From contig NC_044019.1 of the NCBI RefSeq assembly GCF_900496995.4, forward strand, positions 4,251,501 through 4,315,500: 64,000 nucleotides of DNA. Reading direction: 5' to 3'. The notes under the pieces are model-generated. The model had not been told where the DNA came from. It saw nothing but the letters and a program-made list of their open reading frames with translations, and searched no databases. Shown here piece after piece: positions 1 through 18,764 of this stretch. The translations under genes and the position numbers were made by a program. Numbering within the stretch: the stretch's first letter is position 1; every line of letters starts with the position of its first letter. This DNA comes from Aquila chrysaetos chrysaetos. Lineage: Eukaryota > Chordata > Aves > Accipitriformes > Accipitridae.

Positions 1-7443
<7,443 letters not shown>

Positions 7444-9870
7444 TGTTACTGTCACTAAACTCTGTAAGCAAAAGTGTTATGCTCCCAAAATTTTCTCCAC
7501 AGTAGCTGCCTTCCTAAGGATTGAGCCTTTTGCCTCTTTTATTAATTAGAAATGGTTTCTGCACTGGACACTTACTTAGGAAAGACCCTACGGATTTGAT
7601 GTGTTTTCCATGTATTGTTACATTTAAGAAAAAACTTTTTAAGATGATGGAAATTCTTTTCCACCTGTATTTTGATGTTGATTATTGATAAGGATCTTCT
7701 AAAGAGTGCAATGCGTGCTGCTGGATGACGTTCTTTTGACCTACAATTTTCCTTAGGTTCAAATTAAGCATTAACTTCTAACGGCCTTGTTACAATATAA
7801 CTAGTTACCATTGCCAGTATAAACGGATGTCAAACATCCCATTCTTTCTCTGTTCTGAGTATGGTACAGAGCTACTGAGAATAAGCTAATTAATGCTTCC
7901 AGGTCTTCAGTGTTTAGGAGGTTGTTGAACCACAGTGGTAAAAGACGTCTTCCCAATAACTGTCTGACCCAGTGGTAGGATGAAACTGCAGTCAATGATC
8001 AAACCACTCAGTCACATCTGAGGGATGCTGGCGGGTTTTGGTATGCCCTGGGTATTTCTTAACTCACAAATTATCCCCACAGTTGCATGACAGAATGGCC
8101 TTAATTTCTTGCCAGTAATTTAATGTTTCATTAATAGTCCTTGTATTCAGATAATGTATTTTATTTAGCATTCAAAAAGTCTATTTATTGAACACCAATG
8201 CTAAGAATCAAGCACCCACCACAAGAGCTGTCATCTGAGAAAAGGGAAGAAGGAACTTGGCATTGTCTATGGCTACAGTTCTCACTAACTGAAGAGGTTT
8301 CCTTCAGCTACACATTCTCTGCAATGTTCCTCATGGTTGTATTTAAAGTATGATTTTTTTCCTTTATATAAAATGGAGCCTTAATAAGACAATGGTTGTC
8401 CTTGATCTTATTAACATGCAGATGTCCAAGCATGTCAGCAGTGGTGCTTGTATCTGGGGGAGGTTTTGGGTGTGTATGGAATTTCAGCTGCTACAGCACT
8501 GGCTGATGGTGCTACAGACAAATGCACTCAGATGCCAAGGATTTTCTTAATCCACCAGGCCCTTAGCCCTTGAAAAATTAAATCATCATCCCTACCTTAG
8601 AATTGAGAGAAGAGGCTTATATTACCTCTGGGCACCCAGTGAGTGAGAGCAGAAATTTAAGACTTAATCAGTTTTATAGGGAGTTGATAGAGCTCTTCCC
8701 TTCTCAGATGCACACCAAGAGCCACTGGATGATGTGATCATTCTCCCTGTCCCAATAAGGCTCCTCTGCATAAGGATGTGGTGGGAATACACCTGCCTAC
8801 AGAGCAGATGGAGCTCTAAGCAAGAGTCCCTCTTCCTGGGAATGTGCTCCATGTGCAGGCTGGATGTAAGAGCTTACCAGCACAATTAACTTCTGGACTG
8901 TGACATAACTCCAGTTGCATCTATTGTACTGAAATTCAGGCCCAATGGGAAAGTAAAGCTATCTCAGATGGCCACGCTTACAGTGTTAATACTCAACATC
9001 TAAAAAACAACAACAAAAAAGAGTAAAGAACTGGGTGGTTGCTGCTGACAAAGCAGGTTGTTGTTCTGGAGGGTGATCATGGTCACAGATGGACTCTGCT
9101 GTCTGCTGCTTGTGACCCCTGGGGTTTCTGAGCAGCTGGTCCCTGCACTTTAAAACAGATACAATATCTAAAGCATGCCCATCCAAAACCCTGTGTATCC
9201 AAAAGCAGGGGATTATGTTGAACAAGCCGTGTAGGGGAAGTACCACTGCTGTTAGTGAGACACGGCGGCAGCTGCCACACGCAGTTAAACCAATACTGAC
9301 TAGTTCTTACTCCAGCCCGCAGCACTCACTGCTCCGCTTTTCACCTCACCAGGGCCAGACCAACCGCATCAACCTGCAGCTCTAAGCCCCTGCAGGCACA
9401 CCCCGCTGCATCTAGGTGCATCTCCGCCTGTGAAAGAGCTACGAATTCAACATTAGGATTACAGTTCAGACTTACCAGAACAGATGCACTGTGTCAGTTC
9501 CTCCCTTGTCACAGTCTTCCTCACTTTAAACCTCCAGTAAGTCTGGCAACAGCAGTTCAGTGCTGTGATCCCACCTGCAGCTAGCAGAGGTGCATCTTTC
9601 ACCACTACAGACACACAAGCTGAAACACGTGAGCCTCCCGTTATTGCCACACACATGAGCTGGCACAGCCGCGGTTCTGAGATAAGCAGAATGTAGCTGA
9701 GCCTAGAAAACCTTTACATTTGGACTTCCAGGATCCTAAGAAATAGACAGGTTAGCAGCGGACTCTTTCAGGCTGGACAGCAGCATGTTACATAAACACC
9801 AGACAGTAGCCACACAGGCTGAAATCATGATTGAAACAGTCAAACCATTATAAACATACTTCTTCAAAAT
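7444..9870. other. MTFR1L 3' UTR and MTFR1L-AUNIP intergenic DNA
   Basis: After the MTFR1L stop codon the sequence is non-coding and AT-leaning. I found no AATAAA on the plus strand here. The best candidate end signal is ATTAAA at 8577-8582, so the UTR may be about 1.1 kb long, but this is uncertain. No other gene, RNA gene or recognisable transposon was seen before the AUNIP poly(A) signals. Confidence 0.45.
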
Positions 9871-9882
9871 TTTATTTTTATT
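9871..9882 (-). terminator. AUNIP: AUNIP polyadenylation signals
   Basis: Two adjacent TTTATT sequences (9871-9876 and 9877-9882) read as tandem AATAAA on the minus strand. They lie about 190 bases past the AUNIP stop codon, the expected place for a cleavage signal. Confidence 0.7.
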
Positions 9883-10063
9883 AAAGCAAAATTTCAGAGA
9901 ACAAAGAGGTCCTGCTGTTGCATGGGTCTACTGCATATGCTGGCTAGACCATACATACAGAAACAACAGGTACACTTACCTAATTCTGACCGCTTTCTTA
10001 CAAAATAACGCTTTCCTGAGGCTTCACAAGAGGTCATACAGGCGACCCATTCAAGGTCACTTA

Positions 10064-13000
10064 TCAGTGTTTAATCACTCTGTTCCCCTCTGAATCCTGC
10101 GTGAACAGTAAATCATAGCACACATCTAACCACTGCTCCCCCAGTTTGCTCACGCTCCTCTTTGCAGCATCGCTGGAACGGCCCTCGGAGGGAGAGTCGG
10201 GCAGCTGCCTGCGAGAGCTGCCGTTGTCCTTGTGAGGAGATGGGACATTCTGGCAGCGGTGAGCGATTACTCTGTTCCCCTCGGAATCCTGGGTGAACAA
10301 GAGCCTGCAGGGACTGCTCAGTCCCGCCTTACCGCCCCATCCCTCCTCGGCTGAACCAGCACCAGCGTTCTGGCTGCGCTCTCTCAGAGGCTGTGCTCTA
10401 GCTAGTCTTTGTGGAGACGAATAAGCGCCAGCAGCCCAGGTACTGTCTCTCATTATCGTAGGATTTATATTCTCAGTCTCAGAGAAATCAATTATAGAAT
10501 TCGCACTACTCAATTGGTGTGGTTTCTTGCTCTGGTTTGCACCAAGTCTTGGTTGGAAATCAAGTCTGGTCTTTGCCGCCTCCAGGAACAGCTGGCCCGC
10601 TTGTTTGTTTATCCCGCAGTCTGAAGTTATGCTGCCGCTTGCTGAAACTGTTTCTCCAGCAAATACACCAGACTCATTTCTGTGAGCAATGATCCGGTTG
10701 CCCCCTGAATCCTGGGTGAAACTGAAGAAGCAGCAATCCTCTCCCGCCCCACAGGAGGCTTCACTGTTGCTGTGGGACTCTGCTTGTAACACCGAAGAGT
10801 CTGGCAAAGGAGTCGACGAGGCTGGTGCTTTCTGTGCACAACGTTGGGGTGTAACCTGCACCATCACCTCCTTGGCTCTGAAGGATTGTTTCTGGGCTTC
10901 CTCCATCTGCGGCAAAGCCAAGATCTTCACAGTGTAGGCAGGCAAAGAAACACCTTTTTCTTTACAGTCTTCATTCAGGATGAAAGGAGATGGCCTGGAG
11001 TTTTCTTTGTCTTTTTCATCTGAAAACAACACAGAACTGGTTAAAGCCTGAGCTGGCACACACATTTCTTGGGGGTTAGTCACTACCCACAGCACCATTC
11101 CTTGACGCTTGACTCAGAACTGCCGCTTTACTGCTCCTTCAAGTAGCACCACGCAGACTGTTCGACACCAGACTAGCACTGCTGCTGCCTCATGGTCATC
11201 TGTGTTTGTGCTGCTGAGCCTGCCATGGAATGGCAGCCTAAAACACTGGAGCAGTTCAACTAAGCGAGCTTCCCTCAAGTGAGATGCAAGAACTGCATCT
11301 CCAGCTGCTCCAGTTTTTGGCCTCTCTGCTTTCCTCCTCTCAGCCTACCAGGCAGTTCACCTGTGATGTTGCCTTTAAAAGCAGCAGCTCAACAGTTAGT
11401 TACCAAAAAAAAAAAACCAAAAAACAAACAACCAAACAACAACAACAAAAAAAAACCCACAAAACTCCACAGTGAAACTTCTACAGCTTGCCTTCATCAC
11501 CTGAAGAAGGCATCAAGTCCCATGTTTGCTTCTGAAACCATTTAATATAAAATTTAATACAACCTCAATATATATACGAACTCATCGTCAATTCAGGATA
11601 AGCTAAAAAAAAAAAAACAAACAAAAAAAAAAAAACCCAAAAAAAACCCAAACCAAAACCAAAAAACAAATAAATAAGAAATACTCCAGCATCTTAAATC
11701 CTACAGACCTCTGACAAACAGCAGCAGCATTCAGTGAATCCAAACACACACAGTGAGTAAGTGAACACAATCGAGGGAATCAAATGACAAAAAGAGGAGA
11801 GCACACAACACATTCAAAAGGAGTAGGAATAACGAATCCAAAGCAAAAACCATCAATGGCCCTGTCACAACACAAAAATCCTGTCAAATAATTGAATTGT
11901 ACAATTTAGGTAATGCTTCCTCTCATCTGCTTATTGCTAAACTATTTCAATGTTGATAAACTAGCCATTACACAACTTAAAATATACAAACAACTACACA
12001 ATCCTGCACTGCTGGTTCCTGCATCCATTTCATTTCCCTATATTTGTTAATTTGAGACCCACGAACAAATCCCAGCTGCTTCTATTCCAGAGCACAAAAG
12101 CAGCCTCAAAAGCACAGAGGTTGTGAGCTGGCTTAATTAGCTTAAATATTCCAGTTCCCTTGCGATTCCTTCATTGGTTCAGTTAGGATTAAACACTGTA
12201 TTCTTCAGAAAATGCTTTGTCCAACCCTTCATAAAAAGCTTTCCTCACTCACCTCCCGCTGATTCCCCTTACAGGGAGGTGGTTTGAACCACATAAGATT
12301 AATTTTCACTTCCAGCTATAATGTTCTTCCAAGGGCATTTAACTGACAATTTAGGGCTGCCCTCGTTTAGAGAAAACCTGGCATGTAACGCTCTGGATGC
12401 TGCGCTTTCCCCGGGAAGGGAGAGCTGCCCTCAGGACACCTCCGGGCTCGGTGCTCCTGCCCAGACTGTGCCCTGCCCCAGCCGAAGTGGTGTTCCCAAC
12501 TGGATTGTCCTTTATGTGATACCATCGGGCAACCCAGAACTGGACGTTTTGCCACCTGGATGGTTTGTGTCAGCGCTCGGGCTGAGTCAGGCATCCCAGT
12601 GTCCCACTGAAAACTTCAGTTTTGCAGGGAGTAAAGCCCGGTGCATTATTTAGAGTTCAGATTGCTCTCCAGCAAAGACTGGCTACAACTGCTGCTACTT
12701 GGTCTAAGACTGTAAAAGGTGCCTGCATTTAGATTAACCATCACAATACAATCCTTTCTAGGAGTTCAAACCTTTAACCTTTACCATCTTCACTAGAAAA
12801 TCCACTTTTCTGCCTAGTAAAGCTGCCAAGAAATAAAGCGAGATGGCTTTCCTATGATGGCCTGAAACTCCTTTCCTATGGGGGCATACGCTGTTCCCCA
12901 TTACCTGTCTGAGCGCTGAAGAAGGCGGGGATGATGGTTTGCTTGGTGCGTGGCTGAGAGGCTCTTGTCTGCGTGAAAGCGACCGAGGCGTGCTTCCTTT

Positions 13001-13600
13001 CCAGAATTCGACTAGGTGCTTTTGGTTTGGCTACAGGAGGCTGGGTAGGGAAAGAAACAAGTGGAAAGTGAATATAGCCGCTAAAAACAATTCTACCCTT
13101 CTTTCAGCATTGTGGCACAGTTCCCACCTTTGTTAAACGGTCCAACTCTTCCTGTAACACCATCACAGAATGGCTGAGGTTGGAAGGGGCCCACGCAGCT
13201 CACCTTGTCCGACTCCCTGCTCGAGCAGGGTCACCCTGAGCAGGAGGCTCAGGACGGAGGCTGCAGGCTGTCCCTGCCGTCCTGCACCGTCCCAGCTTTG
13301 TTAAACCCCGCTCACGCCTCTTGAAATAGTTTCCCACCGCACCCGACTCACAGCCTCGCTCTGCCAGCCACCCCGAACTCGCAGTACCACAGCATCTCCC
13401 ACCTCCACCCCCCCGGGAACCACACGCTCCCTCGGGACGGGGGTCTGGGCACATCCCGCCTGGCTGCAGCGCCCCCCCCCCCCCCCCCCGGCCGGGACGC
13501 CCCACACCTGCGCCGCGTTCTGCTTCAGCTCGGCGGTATCCAGCCAGACATCGCACGCTTCGGCCTGCTGGGCCGCGTCCCCTTTCCGCCTGCGCTTCAT
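10064..13600 (-). CDS. AUNIP: Aurora kinase A and ninein interacting protein
   Basis: Three coding exons on the minus strand: 13508-13600 (31 codons, starting MKRRRKGD), 12905-13040, and 10064-11019. The phases join (0, then g+at giving Asp), for about 394 residues against 357 in human. Exon 1 has ACDVWLDTAELK (human ACGVWLDAAALK). Exon 2 has FTQTRASQPRTKQTIIPAFF (human FTQRRAPSTG...IASFF). The C-terminus LLFTQDSEGNRVIKH matches human LLFTQDSEGNQVIRHQF. A Met three codons upstream (13609) is in frame, but the later one fits the human start. Family knowledge: binds Aurora A and ninein at centrosomes and promotes DNA end resection. An oddity here is three copies of the FTQDS-GNR-I-H motif (about residues 176-190, 316-330 and 380-394). 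Most of exon 3 is low-similarity, as is usual for this fast-evolving protein. The introns (11020-12904, 13041-13507) contain A-rich tracts and a CR1 fragment. Confidence 0.93.
11404..11672. repeat. A-rich low-complexity tracts in AUNIP intron 2
   Basis: Two A/C-rich stretches, about 11404-11460 and 11606-11672, consist of runs of A interrupted by C and AAAC-like steps. They sit in the intron between AUNIP exons 2 and 3. They may be remnants of retroposed tails, but no attached element body could be recognised. Confidence 0.6.
13162..13275 (-). mobile_element. CR1 LINE 3'-end fragment
   Basis: The plus strand reads atcacagaatggctgaggtt, then tggaagg, then a ctgctcgagcagggtcacc block. This is the familiar reverse complement of the 3' end of chicken-repeat-1 LINEs, so the element lies on the minus strand. 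It is short, diverged, and lies inside AUNIP intron 1. The far (5') boundary is approximate. CR1 is the dominant LINE family of birds and supports the organism call. Confidence 0.8.
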
Positions 13601-13860
13601 CCCCAGCACCGGGCGGTCTCCCGGAGCGCGGAGCTCAGCGGGGCCCCGAGGAAGGGCCGGGGCCGGGGCGCTACCTCAGACGCCGGGTCCGGCCCCGCTC
13701 CCTTCTTCCCGCCTTCGCCCCAGGCTCCGCCCCCGCCTAACGGCCGCCAACGGTTACCGCGCGCGCTCGTGGGAGAGAGGGACCAATCCGAGCGGCCGGG
13801 CGGGATGAGCGGCAGGTCGAGCCCCGCCCACCCTGGGCCGTGCCCTCTATAAAGCGGCGG
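13601..13860. promoter_or_regulatory. AUNIP: AUNIP CpG promoter, possibly bidirectional
   Basis: CpG-dense DNA lies directly upstream of the AUNIP start codon. It has a CCAAT box at 13783-13787 in GACCAATCCG, several GC boxes (CCCCGCCC) and a MYB-like AACGG near 13750. A TATAAA at 13848-13853 faces away from AUNIP, on the plus strand. Confidence 0.6.
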
Positions 13861-14480
13861 CTCCCTGAGGAGATTGATGGCGGCGGGACCGGGACCGGCT
13901 TCTGAGCGGCGGGAGAGGGGCGGCCGGTGCCAGAGGCTCCTCGGCAAGATGGGGGCGAGTGCCTGCAGAGATGCCAGCGGGGGGGGCGGGAGAAACAGGG
14001 GCTGCTGTGCAGGTCAGAGGGGGAGCAGCACAACACACCTGGTGTTTTTCCTCTCCCTGATGCTCTCCTGCCCCCAGCCCGGCGGTTTGCTGAACAACCC
14101 AAGCCCTGACACCCCCCCCCCCCCCCCCCCCCCAGCCCCTCTCATCTTGTCTTTACAAGCCGCAGGTGCAGGTGCAGGGCAGCCACAGGCTGCATGCTTC
14201 AAACCATTGCAGCCAACACACCAGCACCTGCTGAGAGGGCCTCATCCACCCCAGGGGGTGCAGAGGTCCCTGTTGCTGCACTGGGGCTCAGCCTCCCTCA
14301 CATCAGCCCCAGCCACACTCCATCTCTCCTCTTACTGCACTTTTACCTCTCTCACAACCCCACACTCTCACCAGGTAAGGGACAGGGTCTTCTCACTGCA
14401 CAGATAGCTCTGTACAACTCCCTAAGCCATATAAAAGGGGCCTGAAGTGATATTAAATAAATGCTCTACCCTCCTTTGTG
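13854..14480 (+). ncRNA. Possible short divergent transcript between AUNIP and PAQR7
   Basis: Downstream of the plus-strand TATAAA at 13848 the next 600 bases end in AATAAA (14456-14461), followed by a GT-rich cctttgtggtttat segment. Together these give a promoter and poly(A) pair for a transcript of about 600 nt facing away from AUNIP. An ATG at 13877 opens a proline-rich frame, but it lies only 24 bases past the TATA box and crosses a long C run (about 14111-14133), so I do not call a protein. A GCAG|GTCAGA donor-like site lies near 14010. Confidence 0.3.
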
Positions 14481-14658
14481 GTTTATACAAGCTCACCTCA
14501 GTCTGTTTCCACAGGTTAGATTCTGCCACCACTAATGGGGGGCCAGATGGCAGCTCCTTACCTTTTGCTTTGAGACCTGGTAGCTTCCAAGAACCTTTCC
14601 CAGCCCACCGCTGTTAAGAGTACAGAGCTGCAGCACTAACAACATTTTGTTCCCACTG

Positions 14659-14664
14659 TTTATT
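14659..14664 (-). terminator. PAQR7: PAQR7 polyadenylation signal
   Basis: TTTATT here is AATAAA on the minus strand, about 230 bases past the PAQR7 stop codon, giving a short 3' UTR. Confidence 0.65.
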
Positions 14665-14896
14665 CAGACATATGAATTAAACCAGTGTACCATTTTAAGA
14701 GCGAGCTGGAACTAATTCTGAATTTAAAAAAGCATAAAATGCAGCTCTTACTTTCCCTCCCTATAGAGACCACTAGTTCCTGAAGCATTTAATTCCTTTT
14801 CTCCTCAAAGTTTGTGGCCAGATTTGTGCCAGCATCACCACAGCTGGCTGGAGATGAACCATTCAGGTAAGGTCACCTGCTTCTCCTTCAGGGCTC

Positions 14897-15937
14897 TTAC
14901 TCTTCCTTGAAGCTCAACTTGTTCTTCACCTTCCGGGCCATGTACGCAGCTGTGAGGACAGAGCAGGTCACAGTGAAGAGGCACAGGGCAGAGAAGTTAT
15001 GCGCCAAATCACCCTGAAGAGTGGAATAGATCTGTCGCCTGGATTCATAGTCCAACACCACTGCCTCGATCTGCGCCAGCGTGCAGAGTACCAGGCACAC
15101 GTGAAAAATCTGATGGCTCTGCCCAAAAAAGTGACATTTCCCGGGGAACCACTTCTCGGGGTAAGGGTGTGAGAAAAAAAAGGCACCAATGAGGAAAAAC
15201 AGCACCTGGCATTTGTGGTACAGAAGGGCCGGGTCAGCCCGCTCAGAGGGCGGCGCGGTGTAGATGCGGTGGACCACGGGGCTGATGTCCAGCATGTACG
15301 CCAGGCTGGAGGGCAGCTCCTGGCAGAGCCGGCTCAGAAGGCGAGCGGACTGGTGGTACCGGTACTTGGCATAGCAGGAACCGGCGCAGGACAGCCACGC
15401 TAACAGGACAGCCACTGGCATGTAAAACCCCTTGATCTTCTCATGCCAGCTTGGCTCGATAGCGTAGTAGTAGTGCCCCAGAGCGCTGCCGTACTGGTAA
15501 ATGGCGACCCCCACGTAGTCCATGAAGAAGAAGCTGTAGTGCCAGAACTCAGATTTGGCCTGCAGAAGGTGGGCAAGGGTGCTGAATGTCAGGTAGGTGA
15601 TGGACGCCACGATGATGATGAGGAGGGGCTGGGCGTGCAGGTCCTGCCCAAAATCCACCCGCTGCGAGAGCTGCTGGAACCGCAGCAGCAGGATCAGTGC
15701 TGCCACCAGATGGGTCCAGACGTTGATGGCCTCGTTGTGCTGCTGGAAGAGTGTCGAGAAGTAATAGCACCAGGTCTGCTGCACTGGCCGGTAGCCGGTG
15801 TGGATGTAGGGCTTCCAGAAGACCTTCGGCACCTCCGAGCTGCTGACGGTGGAAGGGGAGAGGGGGGCCATCAGCTGAGGGACCTGCCGCAGGTTAATGA
15901 AGAGGCGGCTAAGCTTTTCGGTGATGACCGTTGCCAT
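14897..15937 (-). CDS. PAQR7: Membrane progestin receptor alpha (PAQR7)
   Basis: One uninterrupted coding exon of 346 residues, the same length as human PAQR7, whose coding region is also intronless. Family knowledge: a seven-pass progestin and adipoQ receptor family member at the plasma membrane that mediates rapid non-genomic progesterone responses, for example in oocyte maturation and sperm motility. Visible PAQR hallmarks: NEAINVWTH before TM1 (68-76), S119...H123 and D140 in the second and third membrane segments, and H275...H279 in SHQIFHV of the last segments. These correspond to the Ser/Asp/His metal-site residues of the family. Hydrophobic segments are evenly spaced along the protein. 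The start aligns with the human N-terminus (MATVITEKLS). The 5' UTR must be spliced or extended upstream. Its neighbours AUNIP and STMN1 are as in human. Confidence 0.96.
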   Translation of the reverse strand: MATVITEKLSRLFINLRQVPQLMAPLSPSTVSSSEVPKVFWKPYIHTGYRPVQQTWCYYFSTLFQQHNEAINVWTHLVAALILLLRFQQLSQRVDFGQDLHAQPLLIIIVASITYLTFSTLAHLLQAKSEFWHYSFFFMDYVGVAIYQYGSALGHYYYAIEPSWHEKIKGFYMPVAVLLAWLSCAGSCYAKYRYHQSARLLSRLCQELPSSLAYMLDISPVVHRIYTAPPSERADPALLYHKCQVLFFLIGAFFFSHPYPEKWFPGKCHFFGQSHQIFHVCLVLCTLAQIEAVVLDYESRRQIYSTLQGDLAHNFSALCLFTVTCSVLTAAYMARKVKNKLSFKEE

Positions 15938-18020
15938 GATGCAGCCAAACTCCAGGACACCGCCACACAGAACAACCTTTGGGATGGAAAGGAAGTTTTG
16001 CTGTGGGGTTTAATAGTGACTTTACCCCCAAAAAAAGAAAAACCAACCCAAATCAACAAGCAGGGGCCGTTTAAATGCTTTGTCTGGTTTTGGTTTTTTT
16101 TTTCCAAAGATATGTAAAATCATGTGTGACTGGAGGATGGCCTCATTATAGCTGAAACAAAAGAATCACCAAAAATAGTAATAGGAAGGAGGCTGAATGG
16201 AGATTTAAGAACCCCTGGAGTGCCCCATGCTGCACAAGCAACAGACTGTCTGGAGGAGTACAGAGGTAGAGGACACCAGTACAGGGTTAACTGACAATAA
16301 TTAACACACCAGGACACATCAGTTCCTAGCTCACCCCTTCCCAGCAGTTTGGGAACTGCTAAACAAACTAAACATCCTAAACAAACTTCCCTCTCCAGGA
16401 GCAGCCCAGAGTTTCCCCCTTTTAAACTGCCTGCAGTATCTATCTTTACAAATAACAACAAGCCGCGTTCCCACAAGCAGTGAGGTGACCTGCTCTGCCT
16501 CACAAGGGGTGCATCTGAGAACATAACTGTAACACCAGTAACAGAAGACACAACTTCTGTGTTTCAAGTTTTTACTGTCTTTTTTCAGCTCCCGATTTTC
16601 CATGTGGCTTTGCACAAAAACAATGCGGCTCGAGTAAGTTCATCCTGTTGCATCACCAAGACCCAGCAGCGTAATCTTTGCGAGCAAGCGCTTCCATATT
16701 TACAGTTTTGAAGCTGCTGTCCTCACCAAGATAAAGGCAGCCTTACTGGCTTGTTCTGCCTTGTCACGGCAGCCTTAAAAACCTATTGAACAGAACATGC
16801 TCAAAATGAGATTTCCCCCCTCTTACCTGCTCTTGCTCAGACAAGTTCTGAAGAAGACAGCCCGACTCCTGTCCAGCTGCAGTGCTGATTTACGCCTCAA
16901 CTCCTGGCAAGCGCAGTTGTTTCAGGGACAGCTCAGACAGGAAAAGCTCTTCAAAGTTTGGGAACAGGAGGAGGAGGGGTTGGAACTGTTTATTTTAACA
17001 ATCTCTGTAATTTCCTAATCAAAATGGAGTAGAGAGGTTTGTAACTCATGCCTGCCTGAAGCTGAGGAACACAGACACAGATAAAAACTGGCTGTTTGCT
17101 GCTCAGCTTCCCTCTTGAATGTTTTTTTTTTCCCTACCTCACCTGGTTAAAGAGGCCCCACACCAAAAACAACTCACCTGGCTCAGGGCAGTACCTGGCA
17201 GAGGGCAATCCTGACCCTCGCTTGGCCTCCTAAACCCTCCTGTAACACTGCAACATGCGCAGGCAGCCAGTGAAAAATTAACTTCATAAACCTCTTCCGC
17301 ACTTGCAGCTGCTGCACTGAACTGAAACAGCCTCGAGTCCTGCCGGGGAGATGTGGGCAAAAGCAGAACTTCCAAGGTTAAGCTATTTTGACCAAAATTC
17401 GATGGGCGGTTTGGAAGAAAACACTGCCCTTCTGCCGCTCGGAGAACTTAACTTGCCTCTGTGCCAGGGCTGCTGCTGCTGCCCATGAAGACACCTGGGT
17501 ACATGGGGAGGGGGCTCACCTCCAGACCATGTCTGACCGCCCTCACGGCTGCCAGAAGACAAATTCCTACAGGAAAGTCACCCCTGGTTCTGCTCAGGGA
17601 ATGCTGCGGCAAAAGCAGCAGGAAAAGCTGCGTTCAGAGCAGCCAAGCACAAGGCAGGAAAGGGAGCAGTGTTTACATCAGGTCCTCCGAAACTTGTTGC
17701 AGCAGGACTTAATTTGCAAAGCTCTTCCCAGCTACGAAGCCTTGAGCAATGCTCAGTTAACAAACGGCGCGCATCCTGTGCGGTGCTGGAAATCATTAAT
17801 CTGGCTTGTACCCTGAACAACCTCCACGTACCTACGAGGTGTCAGTAGCATTGCCTGTTATATCCTACAGAGCATTCTTTTCTCAAGCAGCATCCACCCA
17901 TCCTGCTGAATTTTTTCTTAATGATACAGACTCAGCCCCCAGCTGCTGACACGCCTGTTTGCTCCCGTACCTACATCTATATTTAGCCTTCTAGAGCACA
18001 AATACGTTTAAGTGAAGATC
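15938..18020 (-). other. PAQR7: PAQR7 upstream region, probable 5' UTR intron
   Basis: Between the single coding exon and the CpG-rich block at 18.0-18.5 kb there is no convincing exon. An AG acceptor-like cccacag lies about 70 bases before the ATG but has a weak pyrimidine tract. Open frames in this interval are short and unrecognised. I read it as a 5' UTR intron or promoter-proximal DNA. Confidence 0.4.
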
Positions 18021-18029
18021 GGTTCCTTC

Positions 18030-18520
18030 TCAGCACAGGCTCACCGAGCCCCCACACCCGGGCAGCCTCTCCTCCCTGCCGGCAGAACAGCAGCACCAGC
18101 CCTGCCAAAACCCCTTCTGGGGCAGCCAGGGACCGATCCCCCCCCCACCCCGGAATATTTTTTTTTTCCCCGGTGGGGTGGTGGTGTGTTTTTCAGGACA
18201 CGAGTGCAGCTGGAGGTCAGGATCGCTGGGGCCCTGGACCCTGACAGGACCTGCTGCCCGGGACCCCCCCCGCTTCTCACCAAGGCACTTGCTGAGCCCA
18301 CCGCAGCTCCCCTCCCCGTCGGACCGGGCTGCACCTCCTCACCGCCCCCCCCGGCTTCAACACCGGCGGCGGCCGCGGCTTCTCCCCCTCCCCGTCCCCG
18401 CCGGAGCCCTCCGTGCCCGCTTACCCCCCCCCCGCGGCTCCGCCGGGCAGGGTCCCCGGCTCCGGGAGGCGGCAGCACACGGAGGATGCGCCGTTTTCCA
18501 TCCGGGTTGGGCTTCTCTCC
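18030..18520. promoter_or_regulatory. CpG-rich block, candidate PAQR7 promoter and first exon
   Basis: This segment is very C- and G-rich with many CpG steps and C runs, unlike the DNA either side. Minus-strand donor-like sites include CTTG|GTGAGA (exon edge at 18281) and GGG|GTAAGC near 18420, so a non-coding first exon of PAQR7 could end here. The assignment rests on position only, and no transcript evidence was available. Confidence 0.4.
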
Positions 18521-18732
18521 TTAATGACTGACCTGTCTCAGATGGGGAGATGAAGGAAACCGGTGGGGTTTCTGTCCCGACCCCCCCGCCATCCCCAAAA
18601 GCTGGTTTGAATCGTTACCTCACCCATTGCCCCCACCGCACCCGTGACACGGGCCAGCACCTATTTTGTAACCTGCTACCGCGGGCTGGGCTGCCTAGCC
18701 TAGGAAATACAGCTGCAGAGCTGCTTTTTTGT

Positions 18733-18734
<2 letters not shown>

Positions 18735-18764
<30 letters not shown>
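18735..18764. repeat. Poly(T) run of 30 bases
   Basis: An uninterrupted run of 30 T residues. Read on the minus strand this is a poly(A) tract, but no retroposed element body is recognisable next to it. Its length is likely to be uncertain in the assembly. Confidence 0.85.

Noticed and set aside
11606-11672. A-rich tract as a processed pseudogene tail
   Set aside because: No gene-like body or target-site duplication could be recognised next to it.
13877-14407. Plus-strand frame starting ATGGCGGCGGGACC
   Set aside because: Its ATG is only 24 bases past the TATA box, it crosses a C run of unreliable length, and the product is low complexity. Kept only as a possible non-coding transcript.
15443-16117. 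224-codon plus-strand frame
   Set aside because: Antisense shadow of PAQR7, whose minus-strand protein is full length and recognised.
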